Source: Seriola aureovittata
Lineage: Eukaryota > Chordata > Actinopteri > Carangiformes > Carangidae
Reading direction: 5' to 3'
DNA length: 64,000 bases
Assembly (NCBI RefSeq): GCF_021018895.1
Contig: NC_079384.1
Coordinates: 7,200,140-7,264,139 of the forward strand
In this document: in pieces, positions 23,501-33,976 of the stretch
How positions within the stretch are numbered: the first letter of the stretch is position 1
Layout: each line of letters opens with the position of its first letter
Translations under genes and position numbers: made by a program
The notes under the pieces: generated by a model
What the model saw: the letters and a program-made list of their open reading frames with translations, nothing else
What the model was told of the DNA's origin: nothing
The model's database searches: none

Positions 23501-24306
23501 GCAGCGCTCGACCACCCAGCGATGCTCTGGAACAGGCTTATGCTGACCAGCTTGAGGCTGAGATGCAGGAGATGGCCATTCAGCTACACAAGGTAACTAA
23601 CAAAAGAAATACTCACTGTAACCGCCATACAAATACTTTCTGACTTGACTCAACTGAAAACCTTTTACCCATATCTAACTAACTAACTAACTCCCTATTG
23701 TAGCGCTGTGAAGAGGTGGAGAACCTGCAGAGCCAGGTGTCTCAGGAGAAGGAGCTGCGTACAGTGATGGAGGGATGTCTGATGGAGGACAAGATGGCGT
23801 GGAGGAGGGTGCACACCGAGTTGGTGGAGAACCACCGACTGGCTCAGGACATGAGTGCCACACTAGCGAAAGCCAGGACCTGCCGTGCTGAACTGCTCTC
23901 CTGCTTCCCTACTGATGGCAATAACATCTCTTTCACTGACGTGGAAAATAAAACAAAAGATGACACAGGTGACAAAGGTGAGTTATTGTGCTGTGCTGGA
24001 TAACACCTGTTACATTTTGTGATTTTACAAAAAAGAAAAGTAAGTGATTTTACCTCTCCTTGTAGTTGCGGAGGGCCTGACATGCTCCAGTGTTGTAGAG
24101 CTAATGAAGAAGTTGGATTCCTATGAAGAAGAACTGGGTATGGTGGTGTAATGCTTCAGTGATTAAAGTGCTTTTGTGTCATCAGGGCAGTTTAATTAAT
24201 GTCCAGTTGTTTTATCATAACAGCGGCGACCCTGCAGACTGTGCTGCAGAATCTGAGGCGAATGAGTGCCCCTGAAAAAGTCTCAGATAGCTGGGAACGG
24301 CCTTAA
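20534..24306 (+). CDS. anks3: Ankyrin repeat and SAM domain-containing protein 3
   Basis: Fourteen coding exons: 20534-20700, 20784-20982, 21378-21499, 21584-21665, 21874-21991, 22088-22234, 22402-22527, 22732-22847, 22942-23106, 23230-23354, 23451-23592, 23704-23977, 24066-24137 and 24224-24306. Together they encode 645 aa (human about 656). The N-terminus MSELSDEASESEQ matches human ANKS3. Ankyrin repeats span about residues 33-205 (GGWTPLMYASYIGHD, GLTPLMLAASCGNES, GWTALFHCTSTGHQQ, GFTPLMEAAASGHEI). A low-complexity region with DVTSPINELD and a Ser run follows. The SAM domain is at about 415-478 (DLAEFLEQIGFSKYLPILEE) and a coiled coil at about 480-600. ANKS3 is a ciliary scaffold that binds ANKS6, NEK8 and related nephronophthisis proteins and the RNA-binding protein BICC1. 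Exon 7 ends in a probable GC donor. A strong donor (CCAG|GTGAGT) lies 9 nt after the stop, so the 3' UTR is likely spliced. Confidence 0.96.
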
Positions 24307-26321
24307 CCTTTCCAGGTGAGTACTTACTGGATGAACACAGCAAGTGCTGGATGAATTCTATGGCTGCGAAAAGAAGAGAAAATAACAATTTTTTTTGAAC
24401 TTCTGAAGGGGATACTGCCAATATTCGACGGAGGGTGATTTAACCACCCCGAACAATCTCAGTGAAATGGGAGAAGGTCAAAGATGAGGCCAGCCCTCCC
24501 GCACTTGAAGCTGCCGACCTGCTGCCCCTCTGGGATTGGCTGATGGACCAGAGCTTGCCAGATGTGGACAAGGCCAAGGGCAACAGCAGCTGCTGCAAGG
24601 AAACGACAAGCAGGCAGGAAGGGCACCTGACCCCCACACGCTTGTGCTGGTGAATACTGGACTCCAGTAGTTGGGTTGTGAAAATGCACAGAGAGGAGGA
24701 AGGACTGATCGTGGATCAGACGCTGTAATACTGTGAAGCATTTATACAAAACTGTACTCTCTTCCTATATGAAATGTGGTTTAAATTATGTTCATGCCAC
24801 CAGATGAAGGGGTGCAGTTCTTAAAAAGTTCTTAAAGTAATCTGTTTAGTTGAAATAATTTCTGCAGTGATACTTGATGATTTGAATGAAATCTACTCAC
24901 TTGTATGCTGTTTGAATATAATGTCCTGCTGAATGCATTTTGAGGAGCTGAAGATCATAACAAGAAACCTGAAAAGACCTGTCATTTCATCAGTTCCCGC
25001 AACACATAAGTTATGAGTAAAATTATAAAACTTCAAAACAGACACAAATCTTTACAGCAAAATAGTGATTTAGTTTTCTTTTTCAAACACAAACAATAGA
25101 CAGTTCAGTTTCAGAGTTTACTCAGTGGTGCTACCAGGAGGTTAGGTACTATCTGGTGGATTTCCTGTGTATCTTCTAGAACAGGATCCATTTTACCCTG
25201 AAATGCTCCCAACTCTTTAAAAAGCTGGAGAGTCTTGATTGTATTGGACTAAAATTAAAATCCACTTGCCTGAAAGTTGAGGGCAAATTTTTTAAAACTG
25301 TAACAAACAATCATCTGCTCGTGACAGATACACTACGCACAAATTAAACAAACATTTTATTTAAATGTATTTCAGGGTGTTATCAGATGTTAAAGCAGAT
25401 CCTCGTAAGAAAGACAACTTATGTGGAATTTTTTCTTAGCTTCATATTTTTATGACCATGTACAGCATGCATTAGGACAACAGAAATAACAGTGGAAAGA
25501 GTTGTTTCAGTAGTGGTTAAGAAAACTAGATTTCTATATCTTTTAATCTGCTATACTTAATTACTTTTCAACACTTTAAATTTGGAACTTCGAAAACAGC
25601 AGCTGAAAACAGCAAAATTGTTCATGACTTCATGCCTTCCGAATTCAAATTCATGAACAAAGTATTAAAATCTCTTGCCTAAAGTTTGGGACTTTAATCT
25701 TTTCTTTTCAGCATTTCTGTTCTGTTCCTCCTTTTAGTTTGAATTATGGTGCTCACTGGACTCTGTATCAGACTTAAGCAGATTTGTGGAATATGAGACT
25801 TTTGTTTTTTTAAGTGTTTCTCTCTTTAACCAACACTGAATAGTGAAACTCCAGGTCCTATCCCCTGACCTGCCCAGATGTTTGATATAATCAGCTGGCT
25901 CAGAGCAGTCTGGCATGATACAGGGCAGCTCTGTGTGGACCGAGCCTGGGGGTTGGGGATTCCCCCCCAGATTATTGGGATGTCCTCATGTGGAGTACAT
26001 CTGAAAATCCTCTATTGTGCCCGGGGCCTTGGCGGTAAAACGATGCGATGACAGTTGCTGCTCGGTAACAACCTTGGCACAATATGGATGTTGGCTGAGT
26101 TTGGCTTGAGCAGCTGATCCAGATAGAGCAGCTTCTAGCCTGCAGGTTTATAATGAGCACAGACTGCTTCCAGCTTGTACATCACTGCTCTGCCCTTGTA
26201 ATGGACTGAAACTGAAATATCAATTTACTACAACACTAGTTAATGGGAAATATGGATTATTGCTCTAATGTTATGTTAAACTGCCATAAAAATGGTGTTG
26301 GGTTCTGATCTTTTATTTCCA

Positions 26322-26548
26322 GGGCTGTTTTATGGTCTATTCCAAAGCTTTTCTGTTTGATGTGCCAGAATCCAGGATGCTTATGTCACCGAAACAAAGA
26401 TCAATTTTCAGTAAATAAGGTCACGGAGCTGAGGGCTATCACCTGTAGTGATGTTCTTCCGCTGATCGACAAACTTGATGGCAGATGGGAGTGGAAGACC
26501 AACACTTATGATGCCGAGCAGCCTCCAGAATTTAATGTTTCCAAATAA
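26322..26548 (+). other. Exon-like ORF of unknown identity
   Basis: A good acceptor (TTTTATTTCCAG, ending 26,322 or close by) opens a frame with no ATG at its start that runs to TAA at 26,546-26,548. It reads AVLWSIPKLFCLMCQNPGCL, then a stretch including VTELRAITCSDVLPLIDKLD and a charged end, PPEFNVSK. It looks like a 3'-terminal coding exon of about 75 aa with several cysteines, but no partner exon or family was recognised. It could be an alternative last exon of a transcript from the anks3 side, a gene remnant, or chance. Confidence 0.25.
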
Positions 26549-27213
26549 ACATCATCAGTGTTGAGAGTCGGGACTGTGCTGATAAAATATTCTGCGTCTC
26601 TGTGATAATTTACTCATCTCATGAAAGTCTGCCAGTAAAGCTGACAACTAGATTGTAAAGTCCTCCAACCATTTGCCATCAGGCTGCACAGTACTGGATG
26701 AAACAGGGAGTCCTGTAGTAACAGTCAAATTTCACCCTAGACAAAGCTGTTCTGTTGAGGTTTATCAGGACAGAAGTTGTCTCTGTTGGTTTCTACACGT
26801 GTCTGTTGTGTATCTCACCAGCAGTGAGATAGACACACTACGACAAGCAAATGACTGTTGCTTCGAGCAGCACACATTGTGTCTAACTGGTGGACTACAG
26901 GCTAGAGATATTGGCGGGTTGCCAGTTGGGATTTCTGGGCCCATGAGAGTAGAGTGTTTCTTGAGGAAAAAGAATAAGTAGTGTTCCTTCTTCTCACTAA
27001 GCTGCTCTCGAGCAAGACGTTTTACCCACACTGTTCCACCGGGACTGGGTGTACTGGGAAGCTGCCGGCTGTACCAAACTACCATAGATGTGAATGATGT
27101 GAACGCTGTAAAGTGAAGCTTCTTCTGATGAATGTAGGGTACAGAACAGACATTACGGGTCCAGGACAATTTTAAATTTCAATTCAATAGGTATTGCTTT
27201 AATGTACTGCCTG

Positions 27214-27219
27214 AATAAA
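27214..27219 (+). terminator. Candidate plus-strand poly(A) signal
   Basis: AATAAA in the sequence CCTGAATAAAGAGC, the first strong canonical plus-strand signal I noticed downstream of anks3. It might terminate an extended anks3 transcript or one using the exon-like ORF at 26,322-26,548. Confidence 0.35.
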
Positions 27220-27748
27220 GAGCTATTTCTCATATAATTTCACTCAACATTATCTACAGTCATTTAAAATAAGTTATAGGCATTATGTGCAACCATTAAC
27301 AGCTCACTTAAGATGAGCAAACAATTGATGCTGTACAGCCTTCAAGGTTTTGCTGAGGGGTTTAAAAACAATGTAAAATGCAGCAAATATGAATTCAAAA
27401 AATATATTGTTAAATTCTTTGAATATCTATGGTAACATCTGCTCATTTACAAATTCACCAATGGTTCAAAAACCAATTCAAGTGCCAATGCGAATGATTG
27501 TGTTTGTGAAGAACTGTCCACGAGAGCACATATAAAACTAATCCTCCTTCAGACTCGGTAGATCAGACCTTTGACTCACTTCAAATACACCGACATCGTT
27601 CTTTCCACATTGATAAATCAAGTAAGACCCTCGTAGAGGGATGAAGACATCTCATTTGTCTGTGGTGTGTGTGATGATCCAGGCCTGTGTGAAGGCTGTT
27701 TCCCACTCCCACAGAGGACCAGCTGTGTGAATTGTGGGTGTCGTGGTC

Positions 27749-30700
27749 TCAAGTGTACTCACACAGGTGACCACAGCCAGCAGGGCAGTGAGTGCTGCTT
27801 TTCAGCCAGTTCATTATGTGTTCCAGATGTCCACCATGGCTGCAGCCCTGACACCACACAAACAGTCCCTTCACCACGTGGTGGCAAACCGCGCATACAC
27901 TGGCACACTGGTGGCACCTAAAGGAGAGATGCAGTGCACTTGTCAGACCTTGGTTCATGTCAGAATTACATAAATATTCAGTGTTGGGGAGTAGTGAACT
28001 ACATGTAATTAAACTAGAAGTTTAACTACATTTTGCAGTAGCTTGCTGGTTCAAATACATTCATATATACATAGTTATTCAATTAATGAAATCACTTTCT
28101 TGCCATTCATGTGTAGTTAACAACTGCAACTACAAACAATTCTGGGCCATGCAAGGAAAGGAATGATTTTTTAATTTCCCCATTGCTTCTCTCTCTCTCA
28201 CCCTAACCACCGTGAAGACACCCAGGCGATTCATTTGTCAAGCAGACCACACCACAGACTTGACCTTTGTGTGGTGCATGTGCAAAAGCCAAGGACGTCA
28301 CACAGCTGCAACATCATTATTGATAAACCTCCCTAATCTCAGCCTGAGGAAGAATCACCACAGCCATACTTTCTCATTCTCATGAATGGAGTATTTCTTT
28401 TTTTTTTGGTTTATGTTATGACATGTGAAAGTAGGCACATAATCAGGAGTATACACAGGAATTACACTCAAAATACTGGGAGTAAAAAGTGACCTTTAGA
28501 AGTGCTAGTAGGTTGATTTTGTTATGTTTGGACAAAGTGAGGCAAGTTATTTTCCCCTCTTTCCAGTCTTTCTGCTAAGCTTAATTAGCCAACTGCTGGC
28601 AGTAACTTCATATTTAGCGTACAAATGTGAGTGTGGTGTTAATCTTTTTATCTAACTCTTCGCAAGAAAATGAATAAGCATCGTTCCCAAATGGTCAAAC
28701 TAATGCTCAAATTTCTACATGTTACACAACAAAAACTACTTATTTCAACAAAATTGGATGGAGTTTAAGAAAAGAAGAAGAAATTACTGTATTCAAACTA
28801 AAGCAACAGGGCTCACATTAAATATGGTCTTAATCTTAAATGTAAGATAGACCACCTTATGGTAATTATACAAATGTATGACGGTAAACTTGCCAGTCAC
28901 ATACGTATACATCTCTCTCTAACAGTAAATAGCGATGCAGCGTTCATACCTGTCACAGATCCAGCCCTTGTTGCTCATTGGCCGCTTGCAGTTGCTGCAG
29001 TTGATGTGCAGTGTTGTAGACGCTTGGTTCAGGCAGGTGATGGCGCTGCACGTACTCAGCTTAATGACCTCATTGGACACGTTCCACAACTCAAACCGCT
29101 GCAGCAGGTCTATGTAGGACATGTACCAGTGCTCCTGAAATGGAAACACAACTTGCTGAGGGTTTCCTATTTTGTCTGCTTACTATTTCCAAAGAGCAAT
29201 GTTGTAATTTAATTTTAAGACTTGAAAATGCAGTTTTTACAACTCTGAGAAAGACACCAATGTTTTTAGTCTGTCTGACCTGGGTGAGGTCATCAATCTC
29301 TTTACGGATCCGGTCCCCCAAGACGATAAGCACAGAAACGGCCATCTGCACGTCGCCCTGTTCAGCGTAGTAGCTCAGCATCTCTCGCACAATGGGGCAG
29401 AAGAAGCTGGCAGGTAGATGTGGGCAGAACAGTGGCTGGGAAATGGAGATGAGAGAAAAGGACTCGATGGGTGTTAGACAAGTGACCTCTGCCTCGTTGC
29501 CGCTGACATGTGGGGAGTCAGCCTTGTCCTGCTGAAGGTGCTCCGGAGCAGATGGGTTATCCATGATCTCGTGGCGCAGCTGGAAGGCCTCCTGGGGCAG
29601 CGTGTACTCCTGCTCTTCTGTTATGACAAAAGGAGCAGAGATAATATTAGACAAAAGAGAGCTGAGCACAGAGGCAGTTATAAATAGCAGGTACTGACGT
29701 AGGCAACTTTTTAGTTTCCTCAAATATGAGACTGTGACTGACCTGTTGGGTTGTCATGCTCCATCGAATAGAGGTCATCATCATCTAACTCAGCATCACC
29801 AAACATATATTCAGCCTGACCCTCACTGCCCTCTGTCTCCTCATTTTCTGAAATTGAATGAATGTGTTAATTACACACGGGATGAATATTGGAGAAACAA
29901 CATAAGGACATCAAGATCTTGTCAATGTTCAGTTTGGCTCCTAAGACTCTTAAGGACCACTCTCACCTTCATTATTATTGCTGATGTGCAAGTTTCCAGG
30001 CTCCAGGTGGATGTTGTCCTGCCGGCTCTCACCTTTGCTGCGCTCCAGTCTGCTCTCCGTGCCCAACCCTGAGCCCATTTCCTTCATGCTGAAACTGAAA
30101 TCATAATGAACATCAAATTTAAGCTGTTAACGACTTGCATTACTTTTCTGTAATGGTACGCAGTAAAAAGCTCATTTACCTGTTCATTAAAGGCAAGGTT
30201 CCCAGTTTACTGAGGTTGTGGTTTGGACCAGGCGCTGTGAGGTTTGCTGGGTCAGAGAACATGATTCTCAGCATGGTCCATGTTGTGGAAACCTTTGAAT
30301 TAAAGAAAAAAAGTAGAATATGGCTACAGTCTTGGTATCACATTAAAGTTACGGATCTAATAGGTTGTTACTTTTTGTTAGTCATGAACTAATTATACAG
30401 TTCACTGTGTTTCGCCATTATGTGCTGAAAATATAAAAATTAAAATGTTTATGAATAATCCAACAAAAATTAAATATGACCCAGAAAGTGGGATTAAAAT
30501 ACTCTGTGCATTACTGCATTATAGCTGAAATTGTGCAGTTAAATACTTCTCCAATGTGTAATTCATTATTTTTAAAGTAAGTGAAATGTTAGTTTTGCAT
30601 TAGAATTGACAAGATCAAAACCAAAGCAGAGCACAAACGTGTTCATGCATTGATCCCTCTGACCTGAGGTCTTTTAAGCTCGCGGGCCACCTTGGCATTG

Positions 30701-32452
30701 TGATCACACAGCTCAGCAAACGGCTTCCCACTGAGGAGGTAGAGTTGTGCTGTCTTGACAAACCAGTCCATGCGGTTACTGTCCAAGTCTGTCTCAAAGA
30801 CGCTAAGAGCACTGGACACATGAGCAAACTGTTCTGTCGGGTCTGGCTTCTTGAAGAAAAAGATGGGGTAGCGGCGGTCGCCTCCAGGGTACGGCTTTCT
30901 GTTGGCGTCACTGCTGATCAGACTCTCTTTGGCTGCAAAGGCCAAGTCACCAAACAGTCCAAAGCACAGACCCTCAGGGTTGGCCTTATCCACAGGACGG
31001 GTGGCGTCTTTGAACATATGCTGGTAGAGCGTACTGTCCTTAGAACCAGAGAGTAGAAAATGAGGGTCATGTTGGTGGCGCCACACAATACCCGTGGTCA
31101 CATCTTTGTGTTCCTCAAACGTCGCGAATGGAATGAAAGGTCTGCGAATGTCCCACACATAGATGTTGTGGTCCACCATCATGGAGCAAGTGGCCAGATG
31201 AAACTTTCTCTCAGGCCGCCACTTGACTCGTGCCACTGAGGCGATCGTCTGGACACAGTAGATCTCTTTGGCCCTGTTAGTGGTCATGTCCCAGACCTTC
31301 ACCATCTTGTCTCGGCCTCCTGTGGCCAGCCACCCCCTAAGATAGAAAAAAAAGCGGTGGAAAGCTATTACCAACAAACATGCTTGGACAAATAAGTGAT
31401 TTGCTTCTTTAAACAGCAAAACAACCCAACAACAACTATATTTTTACTTTTTAATATCTCTAACCTGTCATCGGGGTGCCAGTCGCAGCAGAACACGGGG
31501 CCAGTGTGGGCGGTGAACATTCGCTCATAGCGGTCCGGCCGTCTGATGTCCCACAGCTGGACGTTGCCGTTTTCAAAGGATGCAGCAAATGTGAAATAAT
31601 CTTTCATGCTGAACTGGACGTCCCTTACACTTTCAGACTGACCTACAGGGAAGGATGTAAAAACAATCAAGAGGGATATTAGAGGATGATAAAGTATTAT
31701 TACTGCTGTCTGAATGTGGAGTGAGAAAGACTGTATTACACTACATTAACTGATCACTAACAACTTAACACATTACTTCTGTGTCATTAATCTCACACTG
31801 GAGACATTTCTTTTTTTTAAATCACTCTTTTCTTACAAAGAAAATGAGATGCCTCTCATTTTGAACCTCTGTTATGAGAGAAATTCTCCTCTTTAACCCG
31901 AAACAAATATTAGTGATTTTGTTACATTGTGATTTGGGGATATATGAAGAAAATTAATTTCGTATCACTACCTGAAAAAGTGCTGACAGATTCCTTCTTG
32001 CGCAGATCGAAGCACTTCATGAAGCCATCCTGCGAGCCACTTAGCAGCATGTAAACCTCTGTGGGGTGGAAGCACACCTTGTTGACGGTGCGTTTGTGCT
32101 CAGTAAACAGCTGGTCCTGCTTGTTACGAGAGGGTTTTCCCAGGTTCCAGGTAACCACCGCCCCATTGGTGGCGGCAGTGGCCAGCAGGTTCTCCTCCAT
32201 CTGGTGCCACATAACATCTGCACAGCTGAAGTTGAGCGAGGGTTTACGACCAACGCGGAGATTCAACTTCTCCACAAACTGCTCCTCCTCCAGTGCGTAG
32301 ATCTTGAAGATGTTGCGGCCAGCTACCACCACTTGAGTGGCGTCACGGCACACACTGATGGCATTGGCAGGAGCGTCCAAGTGGCAGAACATAGTTCGGC
32401 CACTGATGGCATTGCTGCCAAGAGCTGTGGTAACCCGTGACATCTTCTCCAT
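27749..32452 (-). CDS. wdr24: WD repeat-containing protein 24, GATOR2 subunit
   Basis: Nine coding exons on the minus strand: 31972-32452, 31465-31642, 30664-31336, 30180-30292, 29967-30094, 29743-29847, 29280-29617, 28950-29134 and 27749-27917. They give 789 aa (human 790). The N-terminus [28 protein letters not shown] and [12 protein letters not shown] are nearly identical to human WDR24. WD40 blades cover about residues 25-330 ([49 protein letters not shown]). A variable acidic linker and an alpha-helical part with [19 protein letters not shown] follow. The C-terminal zinc-binding RING-like domain uses paired CxxC motifs: [23 protein letters not shown] and [15 protein letters not shown]2 relieves GATOR1 inhibition of Rag GTPases, so WDR24 promotes amino-acid activation of mTORC1 at lysosomes; its RING gives GATOR2 ligase-type activity. 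All metal ligands look intact. Confidence 0.97.
27980..28110. repeat. Fragment of a dispersed repeat with a TGTTGGGGAGTAGT end
   Basis: The sequence CAGTGTTGGGGAGTAGTGAACTACATGTAATTA, quoted here only in part (TGTTGGGGAGTAGTGAACTA), resembles the terminus of a common fish MITE remembered as TGTTGGGGAGTAACTAGTTACATG. It lies in the last intron of wdr24. The far end was not found, so only a partial copy is claimed. Confidence 0.45.
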
Positions 32453-32757
32453 GTTCCTGGTGCAGACAACAGTGATTTTTTCTTGTAATCAGGGACAATA
32501 AAAGTGATAAATATCCATCAAGCAAACCCCACATTCACATATTAGTTGCTGTGGTTACTTTTACATTAGTGCCAGCTGTAAAAGGCAACTGACAGTCCAA
32601 GAATCCACCAGTGGGTGGCACTGTAGCAAAATAAAACGTAGAATTTATAGTCCTTGGTGTAGGGCAGAGGAGGGATGGCAGTGTGTAACAAAGCAATTAA
32701 TGCACTGTATTGTACATACTTTAATATTTCAGACAATGAAATGGCTGCAGTACTTAC

Positions 32758-32843
32758 TTGGTGAAGACGTGCCGGCCTCTTCAATATCTGCAGCAGCACA
32801 GAGTCCTCCTCATGTGCTCCCATGAGAGCCAACTTGCTAGTTT
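32758..32843 (-). other. wdr24 5' UTR exon carrying an overlapping uORF
   Basis: Acceptor ...CTCACCAG and donor CAA|GTAAGT bracket this exon, immediately upstream of the exon bearing the wdr24 ATG (acceptor before 32456). An ATG at 32823-32821 opens a frame (MGAHEEDSVLLQILKR...) that, after splicing, runs through the wdr24 start codon in another frame and stops inside the coding exon at about residue 60. A shorter uORF (MRRTLCCCRY, then stop) starts at an ATG at 32813-32811. Confidence 0.6.
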
Positions 32844-33620
32844 CTGGTGAGAGACTGGCATGTGAGCAACAGAGTGATACTATCTGGGTTTATAGTTAAG
32901 ACAGATGTTTCATATAAGGGAAAACCAGAATTAGTCAAAATGACCTGCAATCTTTATCACAAAGATATGGACATTTATCAATAATATTAAAACATTGATC
33001 AATGTGGAGTTATGCTGCAACATTCAGACATTTAACTATATCAATTAAATTGATCTTGTTTTCTCTATTAATGTTCAGCTCTGTCTCATCTACCGCAGTG
33101 AAATCCCGCTTGGCTGAAGGTATGTTTGTTTGTTTTTTACCACCCACCTCTTGGTGGTGATTGATTAACAGCTGCTTAGAGCTCACGTGAGGATATGATG
33201 ATACACTGGAGGAGAAAACAAGCTAACCCAACAGTGTGAGAGAGCCTACTCACCCATCTAACTTTGTGCACAAACACCATTCACGTTAAGAGAGGTGGGC
33301 ACAGTTACCCTCCTCTACCTAACATTACACCCATGTTTTCGTGCTTTGCTTGCCCTTAATTTTACTCCAAAATAAGGTTAAATTGCAGCTCTGTGCATCC
33401 GCCAGCTCCGTCAGTGGTGTTCAATAGCTAAACTCACTCCTCAGTGTAGCTGCACCATAAACATGACAGGAATGTGATGCTAATGCTAGCTGGCTAGCCT
33501 TGCTACCGAGCACGTTTTCGAAAACGACGAAACGCGTTTTACATGTTTGTCACACAATTAGAGCACTTTTAAAAATATATATATATCCTGTTAAGTAAAA
33601 GTGTCCAAGCAAAGCAAATA
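32844..33620 (-). other. wdr24 first intron
   Basis: No coding exon was recognised. A possible donor GTGAGT lies near 33,250. The sequence is plain AT-rich with an (AT)n patch at about 33,572-33,588. The first non-coding exon is probably near 33.6 kb, close to the divergent gene. Confidence 0.35.
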
Positions 33621-33976
33621 CCAAAGTGTTTCAGGACACAAACCTTGTGAAACTGTTGTTCCCAGCTTGCAATACCGGATGTAATGATTTGCTTCACAAT
33701 CTCGCGGGAATTCAGAGTTTCATAGCGGAAGCATCACGATACTACAGTTCATTCGGAGTTTACTGGTGGCTCTGTTTTTGTTTCAGGTGTCCTTCAAAAG
33801 AGGGTGAAAGCGGTACTTTTTGGATCAAATCGTGGAAGTTTAAGGTGTGAAAATATGACATGTTTAATGGCGTAATACTGGAGTCCATTACTGTCAAAGA
33901 AATGTCTTACAAACGGACAGTGCATTCAGATAATGTTTGCACTGTTTATAGGTGATGGTGTGAGCTCTCCGCTGCC
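33600..33976. promoter_or_regulatory. Bidirectional promoter of wdr24 and the HhH gene
   Basis: The two genes are divergent. The interval has TCTCGCGGGAA at about 33,699-33,709, close to the TCTCGCGAGA element common in bidirectional housekeeping promoters, and no TATA box. The plus-strand gene probably begins near 33,720 with a non-coding exon; a potential acceptor (TTTATAG) precedes the leader at about 33,951. Confidence 0.45.

Larger units (their letters stand above)
24307..27748. other. anks3 3' region and convergent intergenic spacer before wdr24
   Basis: A splice donor at 24,316 and an acceptor before 24,462 suggest a spliced anks3 3' UTR exon starting near 24,462. The rest is AT-rich with no recognised gene apart from an exon-like ORF at 26,322-26,548. 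A canonical plus-strand AATAAA sits at 27,214-27,219. The wdr24 stop on the minus strand is at 27,749, so the two genes converge here. Confidence 0.4.

Noticed and set aside
23680..23700. AACT tandem as a regulatory element or CRISPR-like repeat
   Set aside because: It is a four-unit microsatellite in an intron acceptor region; no spacer architecture exists anywhere in the window.
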